A stretch of DNA of 64,000 nucleotides from an uncultured Clostridia bacterium (GTDB taxonomy: Bacteria; Bacillota; Clostridia; Christensenellales; Borkfalkiaceae), in contig CAKQSI010000003.1 in assembly GCA_934272745.1 (NCBI GenBank), positions 1 to 64,000 on the forward strand, read 5' to 3'. Below are positions 45,586 through 54,527 of the stretch, in pieces. The number at the start of each line of letters is the position of its first letter. Position 1 is the first letter of the stretch. The notes beneath the pieces are model-generated. The model was not told the origin of the DNA. It ran no database searches and worked only from the letters and a program-made list of their open reading frames with translations. The translations under genes were made by a program, and so were the position numbers.

Positions 45586-48234
45586 ATGTTGCAACTGAAA
45601 GAAATTACCAAAACTTACGCGTCCGAAGATTTCAGCGTTCAGGCGCTGAAAGGCGTTTCGCTGGCGTTTCGGAAAAGCGAATTCGTCGCCGTATTAGGGC
45701 AGAGCGGCTGCGGGAAAACCACCATGCTCAATATCGTAGGCGGCCTTGACCGTTATACGTCGGGCGATCTTGTGATCGGCGGCGTTTCCACGAAAGACTT
45801 CCGCGACCGCGACTGGGACGACTATCGCAACCACACCATCGGGTTCGTGTTTCAGAGTTACAATCTCATTCCGCACCAAAGCGTTTTGGGGAACGTAGAA
45901 CTTGCCCTGACGCTTGCGGGCATTTCCCCCAAGGAGCGCAAGGAACGCGCCCTGAAAGCCTTAGAAAAAGTGGGCTTGAAAGATCACGTTAAAAAACGCC
46001 CCAACCAACTTTCGGGCGGGCAGATGCAGCGCGTTGCCATTGCGCGGGCGCTGGTCAACAATCCGTCCGTCATTCTGGCGGACGAACCGACGGGCGCGCT
46101 GGATTCCGAAACCAGCGTGCAGGTAATGGATTTACTGAAAGAAGTTGCTGCCGACCGGCTGGTCGTGATGGTCACGCACAATCCGGAACTCGCCAAAAAA
46201 TACGCCACGCGCACCATTACCCTTGCCGACGGACTGGTAACGGGGGACAGCAACCCCTATACTTTTGCGGAAGCCGACGCGCAGGAGGCGGCGGACAAGG
46301 CCGCCAAAGAGCAGGAAGATGCGGCGCGCGTTGCGGCTGCCGAACAGCAGGGTAAAAAGTATAAAAAGTCAAAGCGCAAAAAGGCTTCGATGTCCTTTTT
46401 TACCGCGTTGTCGCTCAGTTTAAGGAATCTTGCCACCAAAAAAGCGCGCACGTTTCTGACTTCGTTTGCGGGGAGTATCGGCATTATCGGCATCGCGCTT
46501 ATTTTGTCGCTGTCGTCCGGGTTTCAGAGTTATATCGACCGCGTACAGCGCGACACGCTCAGCAATTACCCGGTACAGATCAACCGGAGCGCTTCGGACT
46601 ATACCGGCATGATGGGTTCGATGATGAATATGGGTTCTTCCGGAGACGCGGAAAAATACCCCGACGGAAGCACGGTCACCGTGCGGGACGGGCTTTCGTC
46701 GCTGCTCGATACCTTCGTTTTCTCGTCCAGGCAAAACGACTTAAAGTCGCTGAAATCCTACCTCGATACCAATGCGGATATGGAAAAGATCAGCGTTATT
46801 CAGTATACTTACGACGTGAATATGAACTTTTTCAAGCCCAAAGAAGGCGGCGGATATACGCTTCTGAAAGACCCTTTGCAGGTGATCATGGCGATGTCCG
46901 GCTCCGATTCGGAAAGCGGATCGGGAAACGCCGAACAGATGAACACTTCTCTGCAAGCGCTGTCGATTGCCGCGTTTTCGGAAATGGTGGCTAACCGCGA
47001 CCTTCTGCTTTCGCAGTACGACGTGCTTGCCGGCAGATGGTGCAATCCCGATTCCCCCGACGAAGTCATGATCATGGTGGACGAATACAACCGCATTTCG
47101 GACTACACCCTGTACTATTTAGGGTTGATGGATCAGGCGGAAATCTACTATAAAATGGTGGCGTATTCGGTGCGCATGCAGCGCCCGACTGCGAGCGAAC
47201 AGGAGATCAAGACCGTCACCTTGCAGTATCTTCGCACCTATTACGGCATCGAATACGATCCGGACGCCGCGGCCGAAAAGCCCACGTTCACTTTTGCCGA
47301 ACTGCTTTCGCAGGAATTTACCATTCTGCAAGGGTACGATTTCTACGAAAAATCGGGAACGGGTTACGAAAAACGGGACGGCAATTCGGAATTCGTGCAG
47401 AATAAAGTGGCGGCTTCTTCCCGCAAGTTGAAAGTTGCGGGTATTCTGCGGTTGAAACAAAACGTTACTTCCGGCAGTTTGAAAGGCGCGGTCGTGTACC
47501 AGTCTTCGCTGACCAAAGCGCTGATCGCCGATCAGGAAAGCAGCGAGATTATTCGCATGCAGAAAGACAATCCCAACGACGACGTGTTTACCGGCAACGC
47601 GTTCTCCTATCGCGATTCCACCGTCACGTACGAGGGCAACCTCAAAAAACTGGGCGTTGCGAGCGAGGATTCGCCTTCTGCGATCTATATTTATCCCAGT
47701 TCGTTTGAAAACAAAGATTACGTCACGGGGTTGATCACCGCGTTTAACGAAGGCAGAGAGGAAAAAGACCGGATCACTTATACCGACTACGTCGGGTTGA
47801 TGATGAGTTCGGTCACCACGATCATCGACGTCATTTCCTACGTCCTCATCGCGTTCGTGTCCATTTCGCTCATCGTTTCGTCCATTATGATCGGTATCAT
47901 CACCTATATTTCGGTGCTGGAACGCACCAAGGAGATCGGCGTGCTGCGCAGTATCGGCGCGTCGAAAGGGGATATTTCCAACGTGTTCAATGCGGAAACG
48001 CTCATCGTCGGCTTCCTTGCGGGCATGATCGGGATTTTTGCGACCGTGCTTCTGAATATTCCCGTCAATCTGATCATCAATCATTTTGCAGACATCGGCG
48101 CGGTGGCGAAACTGCCCGTTGCCGGCGGCGTTATTCTGGTTGTGATCAGTATGCTTCTGACCTTTATCGCAGGGCTGATTCCTTCCCGCATTGCGGCGAA
48201 GAAGGATCCCGTCGTAGCGCTCCGCTCGGAATAA
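45586..48234 (+). CDS. MacB-type ABC transporter, fused ATPase and FtsX permease
   Basis: An 882-residue fusion. The ATPase part (1 to about 225) has Walker A GQSGCGKTT (38-46), signature LSGGQMQR (near 141-148) and Walker B VILADEPTG. A Lys/Ala/Glu-rich coiled linker (about 230-270) leads to a TM near 290-313, a large extracytoplasmic domain (about 320-750) and three C-terminal TM helices with the FtsX phrase ERTKEIGVLRSIGASKGD. Such mechanotransmission-type transporters move peptides or lipoproteins or extract drugs; in Firmicutes many act in antimicrobial-peptide resistance. No sensor kinase is next door. Start: GAGGTGGAG before ATG. Confidence 0.93.
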   Translation: MLQLKEITKTYASEDFSVQALKGVSLAFRKSEFVAVLGQSGCGKTTMLNIVGGLDRYTSGDLVIGGVSTKDFRDRDWDDYRNHTIGFVFQSYNLIPHQSVLGNVELALTLAGISPKERKERALKALEKVGLKDHVKKRPNQLSGGQMQRVAIARALVNNPSVILADEPTGALDSETSVQVMDLLKEVAADRLVVMVTHNPELAKKYATRTITLADGLVTGDSNPYTFAEADAQEAADKAAKEQEDAARVAAAEQQGKKYKKSKRKKASMSFFTALSLSLRNLATKKARTFLTSFAGSIGIIGIALILSLSSGFQSYIDRVQRDTLSNYPVQINRSASDYTGMMGSMMNMGSSGDAEKYPDGSTVTVRDGLSSLLDTFVFSSRQNDLKSLKSYLDTNADMEKISVIQYTYDVNMNFFKPKEGGGYTLLKDPLQVIMAMSGSDSESGSGNAEQMNTSLQALSIAAFSEMVANRDLLLSQYDVLAGRWCNPDSPDEVMIMVDEYNRISDYTLYYLGLMDQAEIYYKMVAYSVRMQRPTASEQEIKTVTLQYLRTYYGIEYDPDAAAEKPTFTFAELLSQEFTILQGYDFYEKSGTGYEKRDGNSEFVQNKVAASSRKLKVAGILRLKQNVTSGSLKGAVVYQSSLTKALIADQESSEIIRMQKDNPNDDVFTGNAFSYRDSTVTYEGNLKKLGVASEDSPSAIYIYPSSFENKDYVTGLITAFNEGREEKDRITYTDYVGLMMSSVTTIIDVISYVLIAFVSISLIVSSIMIGIITYISVLERTKEIGVLRSIGASKGDISNVFNAETLIVGFLAGMIGIFATVLLNIPVNLIINHFADIGAVAKLPVAGGVILVVISMLLTFIAGLIPSRIAAKKDPVVALRSE

Positions 48235-48392
48235 CCGGCGTGCGGCGCTGCGGGCGGAATAACCGAAGTCGTAGCGCGCGGGCGGGGGAGCCTGTGGAAA
48301 GCGTGCCGCCTTTGCGTATCCGGCAAAGCGTCGCAGCGCTTGCGGGCGCAAAAAATAAAAGCGATAAAAAGCGCGGCGATTGAAAATTTCCG

Positions 48393-48428
48393 TCCGGCGG
48401 CGCTTCGCGTAAGCGAAGCGCCGCCGGA
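48393..48428 (+). terminator. Very strong hairpin after the ABC gene
   Basis: A perfect 16 bp stem (48393-48408 with 48413-48428) is closed by a GTAA (GNRA-type) loop. The following AAACTTTCC is only weakly T-rich, so termination is likely but not certain. Confidence 0.65.
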
Positions 48429-48479
48429 AAACTTTCCGGTATCGCGAACTATCGTTTTATCCGGACAAACGGGGGAATT

Positions 48480-50876
48480 ATGAGGGACAAAAGAAAATTC
48501 ATATGCAAAATCGGCACCGCAATGCTTGCGGTCGCGCTTTTACTGTCGCTTTCGGTGTTTTTTTGCTCCTGCGGCAAAAAAGATCCCGTGCCCGCGACGG
48601 AGGAAACAGAGTGCGTCCGCTATACGGGAAACGTTATTTCCGGCGTCGGCGTGATGCGGGAGGGAGACCTGTATTACCGCGCGGAAAAGAGTGAAAAGAC
48701 GGGCAAAGGCTACCAAAAATTAAAGAGCGCAAACGACGGTTATTCTACGTACGCGCTGCTTTCACATACCGAAAAACTGACCTTTTTCGATTGCTTTTTG
48801 GGCGAAAATGCGGACGGAAGCACCGATTTTATCGTAAACGGCAAGGCGTACCGTTTGCCCGGAAACGCAAGTTACGATTTTTATCTGCCCTTTTTGGTGG
48901 GTACGCGGACGGAAACGGCGGTTTCAAACGGGGCAAGTGCCGAGGTGGGTTCCGGGGCGGACGACAGTCCTTCCGTAAGCGCGGTTGAAAATCCGAAAAC
49001 GGTCACGAAAAACGCATACGTATCGCTGTTTTCGGTTACGGCACTGCTTTCAGGGGTAGAAGAAAACGCTGAAATTCCGCTGCATTTTGCGGTGACGGCA
49101 GACCTTTATTACAGCGCGGAAAGCGGCATGCCGGACGTCGTTTCCACCTTTGACGGTGAAAATTACGTCGCGGTAAACGCTGCGGGGAAAAAGGTCTTTA
49201 CAAGCAAAGATCCCCTTTCCGTTACCCAAAAAGGGGGCAGATATTTCTATAAAACCTACGACCCGAATGCGAAAAAATACGCCGTGTACGGCGAGGACGG
49301 CACGTTGCTTCTTTCGGGCGCGGACGAAGTTGCCGATCCGGGCGGATACGATTATCTGATGGCGGTAAGGGCGGACGAGAGCGGCGAAACCGCAGAAGAA
49401 TACTATTTTATCAGGGGAAACGGAATGCTGACGCTTTCCGCTTCCGCTGCCGTGCTAGGCTATGCCGAAAGCGCTGTTTTGTACTTCGACGGCGAAAATT
49501 ACGGCGTGTTTGACGGCGAAAACCGCGTTTTGCCCTATGGCAATATCGTTTCCAACTCGTCGGGGAGTTGCTATCTGGCGTACCCGAAAACTTCGCATCA
49601 CACGCTCGATCTTTTAGACGGGAACTTTCGGGTCATTGCCGAAAATTTGCCGGACGACGTGCGCCTTTCTTCGTTCAGCGAGCCGACGTCGGGATTTTTT
49701 GCCGCGTTCGACGGGGAAAGAACCTATACTTTCCGCACGGAATCCGGCGGGGTGAAAACGCTGACCCCGGCGGAGGGGGAAACGCTGACCTTTTCCGCCT
49801 GTACCGGCTTCGTTCTGCTCAAAAAAGGGGAGGACGTCCGTGTATTTTCCGCGTTTACGGGGAAGACGAGCGCGGTATATCGCAGCGTTTCCGTGCGGCG
49901 GGATTGCGGCGTAACCTATGCGGTGGGCGTTTCGGACGGAGCCGTGGAAGCGTTCGACCCGAACGGCATTTCTTCTTCCGAAAAACTGCGCGCGGAATTT
50001 GCAGGCGCCGCCGCTTCGGAAATTTCCGTACAAATCGAACTTGCCGCAAACGCCGCGGATATGGCTGCGGGCGTGGCAAAACCGGTGGTTTTATTGAAGG
50101 CTTCCGCCGGGGAAAAAGTGTTCCGCTTTGCGCTCACGCGGGAGGGGTTTTTTGACGAAGAAACGGACGGTCGCCGCCTGTTCGTGCGCGAAATTCACGG
50201 GCAGCCCGCCTTTCTGACGCCCTTTTTAACGCTCGTCACGCACACGGAAACGGGCAGCGAAGTGTACGAAGTCGCTTCCTCCGTCACGAAAAAAGCCGAA
50301 ACGAGTGCGATTCTTACCGCCTATCTTTGGGACGAGGACGGGGCGCGCGGCGGGTACGTGTACGAAGAAAACGGCAATTCCGGCGCGACGGACGAGGCGG
50401 GAACGCCGCTGTTTGCCGCGGAATTTTCGGAAATTCTGGCGGTTTCGGACGGGAATTATGCGGCAAAACGGGGCGAAGCGAATGTGGTTTTTCGTGTGGA
50501 AGCGGGCAAGATCGTCTACCCCGCAGGGCTGGGGTCGGACTCCGTAGAACTGTATACGGGCGGCTTTTTCGTTGCCGTCGGGGACGGGAAAGGGGCGGTT
50601 TACCGTGGCTGCAGCCGCTATCTTGAGGAAGAAATTCTGACCTGCGACGCGTATTACGCGGTGGACGTTGCGGCGGAAAAAGGCGGGACGGGAGAATATC
50701 CGGACGGCGATTCGGCTTTCGGCGGGGAAAACGACGGGATCGTTGCGGACGATATCGTCATTTCCCGCGTGTACGTGTTTGAAACGGAGTCCGGCGGCGT
50801 TTCGGTGCGCGTGCCGTACAAGGCGCGGAAAACGCCCGCCTTTTCGACCGACGTTCTGGGCGACCGTTTGCCCTGA
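48480..50876 (+). CDS. Large lipoprotein, unknown function
   Basis: A 798-residue protein with a lipoprotein-type signal peptide (FFCSCGKK; lipid Cys 29 or 31). I do not recognise the family. The mature part is beta-rich with many FDGENY, YFDGENYGVFDGENR and DGAVEAFDPNG phrases, reminiscent of WG-repeat or beta-propeller-like surface proteins. No TM or C-terminal anchor. The start is preceded by GGGGG. It follows the ABC fusion after a strong hairpin, so it may be independently transcribed. A link with that transporter as a substrate or cofactor is speculative. Confidence 0.8.
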   Translation: MRDKRKFICKIGTAMLAVALLLSLSVFFCSCGKKDPVPATEETECVRYTGNVISGVGVMREGDLYYRAEKSEKTGKGYQKLKSANDGYSTYALLSHTEKLTFFDCFLGENADGSTDFIVNGKAYRLPGNASYDFYLPFLVGTRTETAVSNGASAEVGSGADDSPSVSAVENPKTVTKNAYVSLFSVTALLSGVEENAEIPLHFAVTADLYYSAESGMPDVVSTFDGENYVAVNAAGKKVFTSKDPLSVTQKGGRYFYKTYDPNAKKYAVYGEDGTLLLSGADEVADPGGYDYLMAVRADESGETAEEYYFIRGNGMLTLSASAAVLGYAESAVLYFDGENYGVFDGENRVLPYGNIVSNSSGSCYLAYPKTSHHTLDLLDGNFRVIAENLPDDVRLSSFSEPTSGFFAAFDGERTYTFRTESGGVKTLTPAEGETLTFSACTGFVLLKKGEDVRVFSAFTGKTSAVYRSVSVRRDCGVTYAVGVSDGAVEAFDPNGISSSEKLRAEFAGAAASEISVQIELAANAADMAAGVAKPVVLLKASAGEKVFRFALTREGFFDEETDGRRLFVREIHGQPAFLTPFLTLVTHTETGSEVYEVASSVTKKAETSAILTAYLWDEDGARGGYVYEENGNSGATDEAGTPLFAAEFSEILAVSDGNYAAKRGEANVVFRVEAGKIVYPAGLGSDSVELYTGGFFVAVGDGKGAVYRGCSRYLEEEILTCDAYYAVDVAAEKGGTGEYPDGDSAFGGENDGIVADDIVISRVYVFETESGGVSVRVPYKARKTPAFSTDVLGDRLP

Positions 50877-51295
50877 AGTGAACGAGGACGTAAGGCGATC
50901 GTTTGCCGTCAGCCGGGCAGGCAGAAGCGGGTGGTTTTAAGAAACCGTGTAATGCCGCAAGGAAAGCGTGCGGCGAATAAAAGATATCGCGCGGCGCGCG
51001 AAATATACCGGACGTAAAAGAAAAGATATAACGTAAAAAGAAAAGGGGGGTCATAAAATGGGCGCCCCCCCCATTTTATAAATAAAATTCCGTACTGCAC
51101 AAATAAAATTCCGTACCGCGGAAAGGCGAGCGGCTTATCCGCGGGCGCCTTCTATTTGTTGTTTTCATCGCGCGTTCCGCTTTTTGAATCGGGTACGGGC
51201 GTTAAGTACAACCGGCTCGGAAACGGTGAAGCGAACGGTCCATAAACGCTGAAACGGACGATAAAACCTTTCCGCCTTCCGTGTTCCGAAAATCC
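50877..51295. other. Intergenic region with convergent gene ends
   Basis: No gene is seen. An ATAAAATGGG/CCATTTTAT hairpin near 51052-51078 lies between the converging genes and may end transcription on both strands. The motif AAATAAAATTCCGTAC occurs twice just after it. Confidence 0.5.
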
Positions 51296-51793
51296 TTACT
51301 TCACGCGGAGCGCAGCCATGCCGCCCAGTCCGGCAACAAAGCCGCCGATAACCGAAAGCAGCACGCCGACGTCCCAACGGGGTTTCGCCGAGTCGCCCAG
51401 ATACTCGCTGAGGTTGTATTCGCCGAAGCATTTTACGGTAAAAATGATCAGAAGCACTGCCGCAACAATGGTCAGGAGAGCGGCAAGCAGACCGATCAGG
51501 TCAAGTTTGATCTTGGTAAATCTGCAGACGACGACCAGTATGACGGTTAAAATCGCAAGTCCCATCAAAACGTACGCAAACGCTTGCATGGCTTTGAAGC
51601 CTTCCGCATCCTGATTCATATCGCCCATGGCGAGGTGATAGGTTTTGTCTCCGACAAAGGGAATGTTTTTTACTTTGAAGAACATCCAGTCGAGAAAGGG
51701 TCCGACGCCTGCCATTACGGCGCCTGCGAGAGTAAAGATCAGGGCGATTGCCGCCGCGATCGAGAACGATGCCTTCTTTTTTCTTTTAGCCAT
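51296..51793 (-). CDS. Small four-TM membrane protein, unknown function
   Basis: A 165-residue protein starting MAKRKKKASF, with AAAGGAG upstream; an earlier in-frame ATG has none. Four hydrophobic helices lie at about 9-30, 65-88, 95-118 and 135-158, with a short extracellular loop after helix 1 (KNIPFVGDKTYHLAMGD). Not assigned to a family. Its promoter is probably the extended -10 at 51874-51882. Confidence 0.8.
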   Translation of the reverse strand: MAKRKKKASFSIAAAIALIFTLAGAVMAGVGPFLDWMFFKVKNIPFVGDKTYHLAMGDMNQDAEGFKAMQAFAYVLMGLAILTVILVVVCRFTKIKLDLIGLLAALLTIVAAVLLIIFTVKCFGEYNLSEYLGDSAKPRWDVGVLLSVIGGFVAGLGGMAALRVK

Positions 51794-51873
51794 AAATTTT
51801 TCTCCTTTCGGGATATTCCCGGTTTTCGATGGCGGGCGCAAGACGACGCGCCGTTCCGCATTCGGGTGTCGGC

Positions 51874-51882
51874 ATTATACCA
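51874..51882 (-). promoter_or_regulatory. Extended -10 promoter of the four-TM gene
   Basis: The minus strand shows TGG-TATAAT (-10 at 51874-51879), a TGnTATAAT extended -10, with TGGAAA 17 nt upstream. Two direct copies of TTGTGGAAA lie at and upstream of the -35 and could be an operator. The rest of the gap to 52097 shows no gene. Confidence 0.65.
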
Positions 51883-52097
51883 TAAGGAAAAGGGAATTTC
51901 CACAATTTTGCCATAAAAATTTTCCACAAATTGTATTTGCGGTGTGGAAAACTACGGGGGTGTATCGATATTTCCTCCTTTTATGCCGTCTGTAAAAGGG
52001 GATTTTTCTGCCAGAGCGGGGGTAAAGTTCCGTGCGGTTTGCCTCGCTATGGCGGCATGCTGGGGTGCTGCGCTACCCCGGACTGCGCCCGGAAAAG

Positions 52098-53096
52098 TCA
52101 GCCGTCAAGACAACTTTTCAGGAAGCGCTCCGCGTTCTTTTCCATGATCTTTTCCGCCGCGGCGGAGCCGAACGCGCCGGAGATCGCTTCAAAAACGCAT
52201 TCGGTCAAAGGGGCGTCCGCGCGGTATTCTTCGGCGTAAACGCCGCCCGTTCCGTCGAAATCGCTGCCGAGAGCGATCGCTTCCACGCCGAACCGGTCGA
52301 TCCCGTAGCGGACGTGCGCCAAAAAGGGGCTGTCTGCCGCATTTTTTGCAAGGCAACAGCGGGGCGAACCGTTTCCCGCAAGGGAAAGCGCGTCTTCCGC
52401 ACGGGAAAGGGAACTTTCCGCACGGGAAGCAAGAAAGGGAGGATATAACGGAATCCCGATCACGCCGCCGCGGTCCGCCACCCGTTTTGCCGTGCGGTCG
52501 GAAAGGTTCCGCGGGTGGGGCGTGACCGCATAAAACGCGGAGTGGGAAGCGTATACGCCGCGCTTTGCTTCGATCGACACCCGTTCCGCGGACGAAAACG
52601 ACAGGTGCGACAGGTCGAGGATAAGCCTTAGCCGGTTGCATTCTTCCAAAAACGCCTCTCCTTTTCCGGTCAGCCCGTAATCGGTTTCGGCGTCCCAGCC
52701 GGCGGCAAGTTCGTTGGATTTCCAGCACAGGGAAACCGAAAAAACGCCGCGGCTTTTCCATAGGGTAAGCAGCCGTTTGTCTGCAAGTAGTCCTGCCGTT
52801 CCCTCTAAGGCAAGGAGAACCTGCGGCTGGGCGGAAATTGCCGGATTTTGGGGCGCTGGTACCGAAAAACGGGTGACGTACCCCTCTTTTTCGGCACGCA
52901 GCAAGGCTTCGTACTGGCGTTGCACGGTTAAAAAAGCGGCGTATTTCGTGGGTTGGTCGCCCCCGAACAGGGCAAAAATTTTGCATTCCCCGCGCGGGGA
53001 AAACAGGGCGGGGCGGGTGAACAGCAGGCGGAATTCTTTTTCGCCTTTGCAATTTGCGGCGAGCGACAAGGTGTCGGAATGAAGATCGAACAGCAT
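52098..53096 (-). CDS. Peptidase family M19 (membrane dipeptidase-like)
   Basis: A 332-residue zinc dipeptidase of the renal-dipeptidase group, soluble here. Likely metal ligands are all present: His6 and Asp8 (DLHSDT), Glu98 (ALEG), His164 (DLSH) and His185 (ASHS), with the supporting GSDFDG late in the chain. Members hydrolyse dipeptides, including cell-wall-derived and D-amino-acid-containing ones. The upstream site is a modest AAAGG. The gene looks monocistronic; it may share transcription with the four-TM gene that follows it by 300 nt. Confidence 0.92.
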   Translation of the reverse strand: MLFDLHSDTLSLAANCKGEKEFRLLFTRPALFSPRGECKIFALFGGDQPTKYAAFLTVQRQYEALLRAEKEGYVTRFSVPAPQNPAISAQPQVLLALEGTAGLLADKRLLTLWKSRGVFSVSLCWKSNELAAGWDAETDYGLTGKGEAFLEECNRLRLILDLSHLSFSSAERVSIEAKRGVYASHSAFYAVTPHPRNLSDRTAKRVADRGGVIGIPLYPPFLASRAESSLSRAEDALSLAGNGSPRCCLAKNAADSPFLAHVRYGIDRFGVEAIALGSDFDGTGGVYAEEYRADAPLTECVFEAISGAFGSAAAEKIMEKNAERFLKSCLDG

Positions 53097-53332
53097 ACCT
53101 TTACTATATGCCGTCGTGCGGCGAAAATGAAACCCGGTTTCGGAAATTTTGTAAAAACGTTGCCGGGCGTTGGGTTACGGGCGGAAATTTGCGCGCAAAA
53201 TCCCGTCTTTCCGTATGAAGCGGCGGTCTTTCGGTAATGCTATTTTCAGGGAAAGGGGCTGGCGTGCGGGCGGATTACCCGGCGTCAGGACCCAAAAATT
53301 TTCCGCAAAAAACCGAAAAACAGGGGGACGCT

Positions 53333-53482
53333 ATGTCAAAAAAGAGATCCGGAGTAAAAAGAATCACCGAAAAACAGTACGGGGAATACCTGATGGCGCT
53401 GAAAGAGGAACGCCCCGTTTTCACGAAAGATGAACTGGAGTTTTCCGAAGCGCAATCCTCGCGGGGGAAGAAGCCGGAATAA
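53333..53482 (+). CDS. Small protein, unknown function (49 residues)
   Basis: A tiny basic protein (MSKKRSGVKRITEKQYGEYL...) with a CAGGGGGA ribosome binding site, ending near RGKKPE. The longer frame starting at 53237 adds residues without a ribosome binding site. Composition (Lys/Glu-rich, one YGEYLMALKEE helix) looks protein-like, but no family is recognised. Tandem repeats begin 90 nt later. Confidence 0.5.
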   Translation: MSKKRSGVKRITEKQYGEYLMALKEERPVFTKDELEFSEAQSSRGKKPE

Positions 53483-53573
53483 GGCTGCGGAACCCGGAAT
53501 AAGGCTGCGGGGGATTCGGCGTTTCGTCAGGAATTTTATCTTCCGTGCGCCGATTATCGAAAGGGAGTCCGAG

Positions 53574-53648
53574 CCCCTTTCTTGCGGGGAAAAGGCGACC
53601 GAACCCCTTTCTTGCGGGGAAAAGGCGACCAAACCCCTTTCTCGCGGG
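53574..53648. repeat. 30 bp tandem repeat, 2.5 copies
   Basis: Units start at 53574, 53604 and (partial) 53634, with core CCCCTTTCTTGCGGGGAAAA. Each includes a CCCC/GGGG hairpin. Confidence 0.9.
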
Positions 53649-53674
53649 CGCCCGGTCTGCCGGGGAATCAGGTC

Positions 53675-53954
53675 AAAATTTCAGCGAGAGCCGCGGCTTG
53701 GCTTGCCGGCGGGAAAGTTGAAATTTCAGCGAGGGCCGCGGCGGGGTCTGGCGGTCGGGATAACCCCTCAAATTTTAGCACAAGTCCCGGCTTGGCTTGC
53801 CGGCGGGAAAGTTGAAATTTCAGCGAAAGCCGCGGCGGGGTCTGGCGGTCGGGATAACCCCTCAAATTTTAGCACAAGTCCCGGTTCGGTCTGCCGGTTG
53901 GGAAAAGTAAGAATTTCAGCGAGAGTCCCGGTTCGGTCTGCTGGTTGGACTGGG
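53675..53954. repeat. Nested tandem repeat, about 47 bp units in a 94 bp period
   Basis: About six units of 46-50 bp, alternating two forms, one starting AAATTTCAGCGAG and the other AAATTTTAGCACAAG. This gives a 94 bp higher-order period (53720 to 53814). Copies are 85-95 percent alike by eye. An open frame crosses the array but has no clear start or family, so I read it as non-coding. Confidence 0.88.
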
Positions 53955-54128
53955 ATATGGAAGAAAAATAAGTGTGCAAGGGGCGGCGCCCGCGGAATTT
54001 TCCGCGAGCGCCGTTCTTTTATCCCCGGCAGAACCGTTTACGAAAAACCGGAGAAAAAGACGTATTCCGTCGCAAAGCCGCGCATTTTGGGGAATGCGAA
54101 AAAAACCTGCAATTTTCTTTCTCTTTAC

Positions 54129-54157
54129 TTGTGTTTTCCGCGGGGATATGGTATACT
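54129..54157 (+). promoter_or_regulatory. Probable asnS promoter with extended -10
   Basis: TTGTGT (54129-54134), a 17 nt spacer and TGG-TATACT (-10 at 54152-54157). A second TATAAT lies at about 54183. The 370 nt leader carries degenerate GC-rich repeats (motif GCGGCAGnCG and CTATGTAAA) but no gene. Confidence 0.6.
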
Positions 54158-54527
54158 GCCAAAGTATGGGGTACGCTTCGCTATAATATGATAAGCGCAT
54201 GGGAAGGCTGTTTTTGCCGCTTTCGCGATCCGCCGCGTGGTGGCGGAAGTCTGTTTTTGCAAGACGGAAAGCCCCTGCGCGGGCAAGAAGCCGCGGCAGC
54301 CGCCCGACACTGCTACGCTATGTAAAACCACGGCAGTCGTTTCATAGCATTGTCCCGGCAAAAGACCTGCGGCAGGCGCCCGGCTCGGCTATGTAAAGCC
54401 GCAATAGTTCCGCCGGCTCGGTTACACGAAACCGCGGCAGCCGTCCGACAGACCGCACTCCGGAATTTTACCGACAAAAAACCGCGGAAAGCCTTGTCTT
54501 GGCGCTTCCGCTTTTTGGAGAAAGAGT

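Noticed and set aside
53430..54191. 253-codon frame across the tandem repeats
   Set aside because: It exists only because the repeats happen to stay open. The 47 bp units are not a multiple of three, and no start signal is seen.
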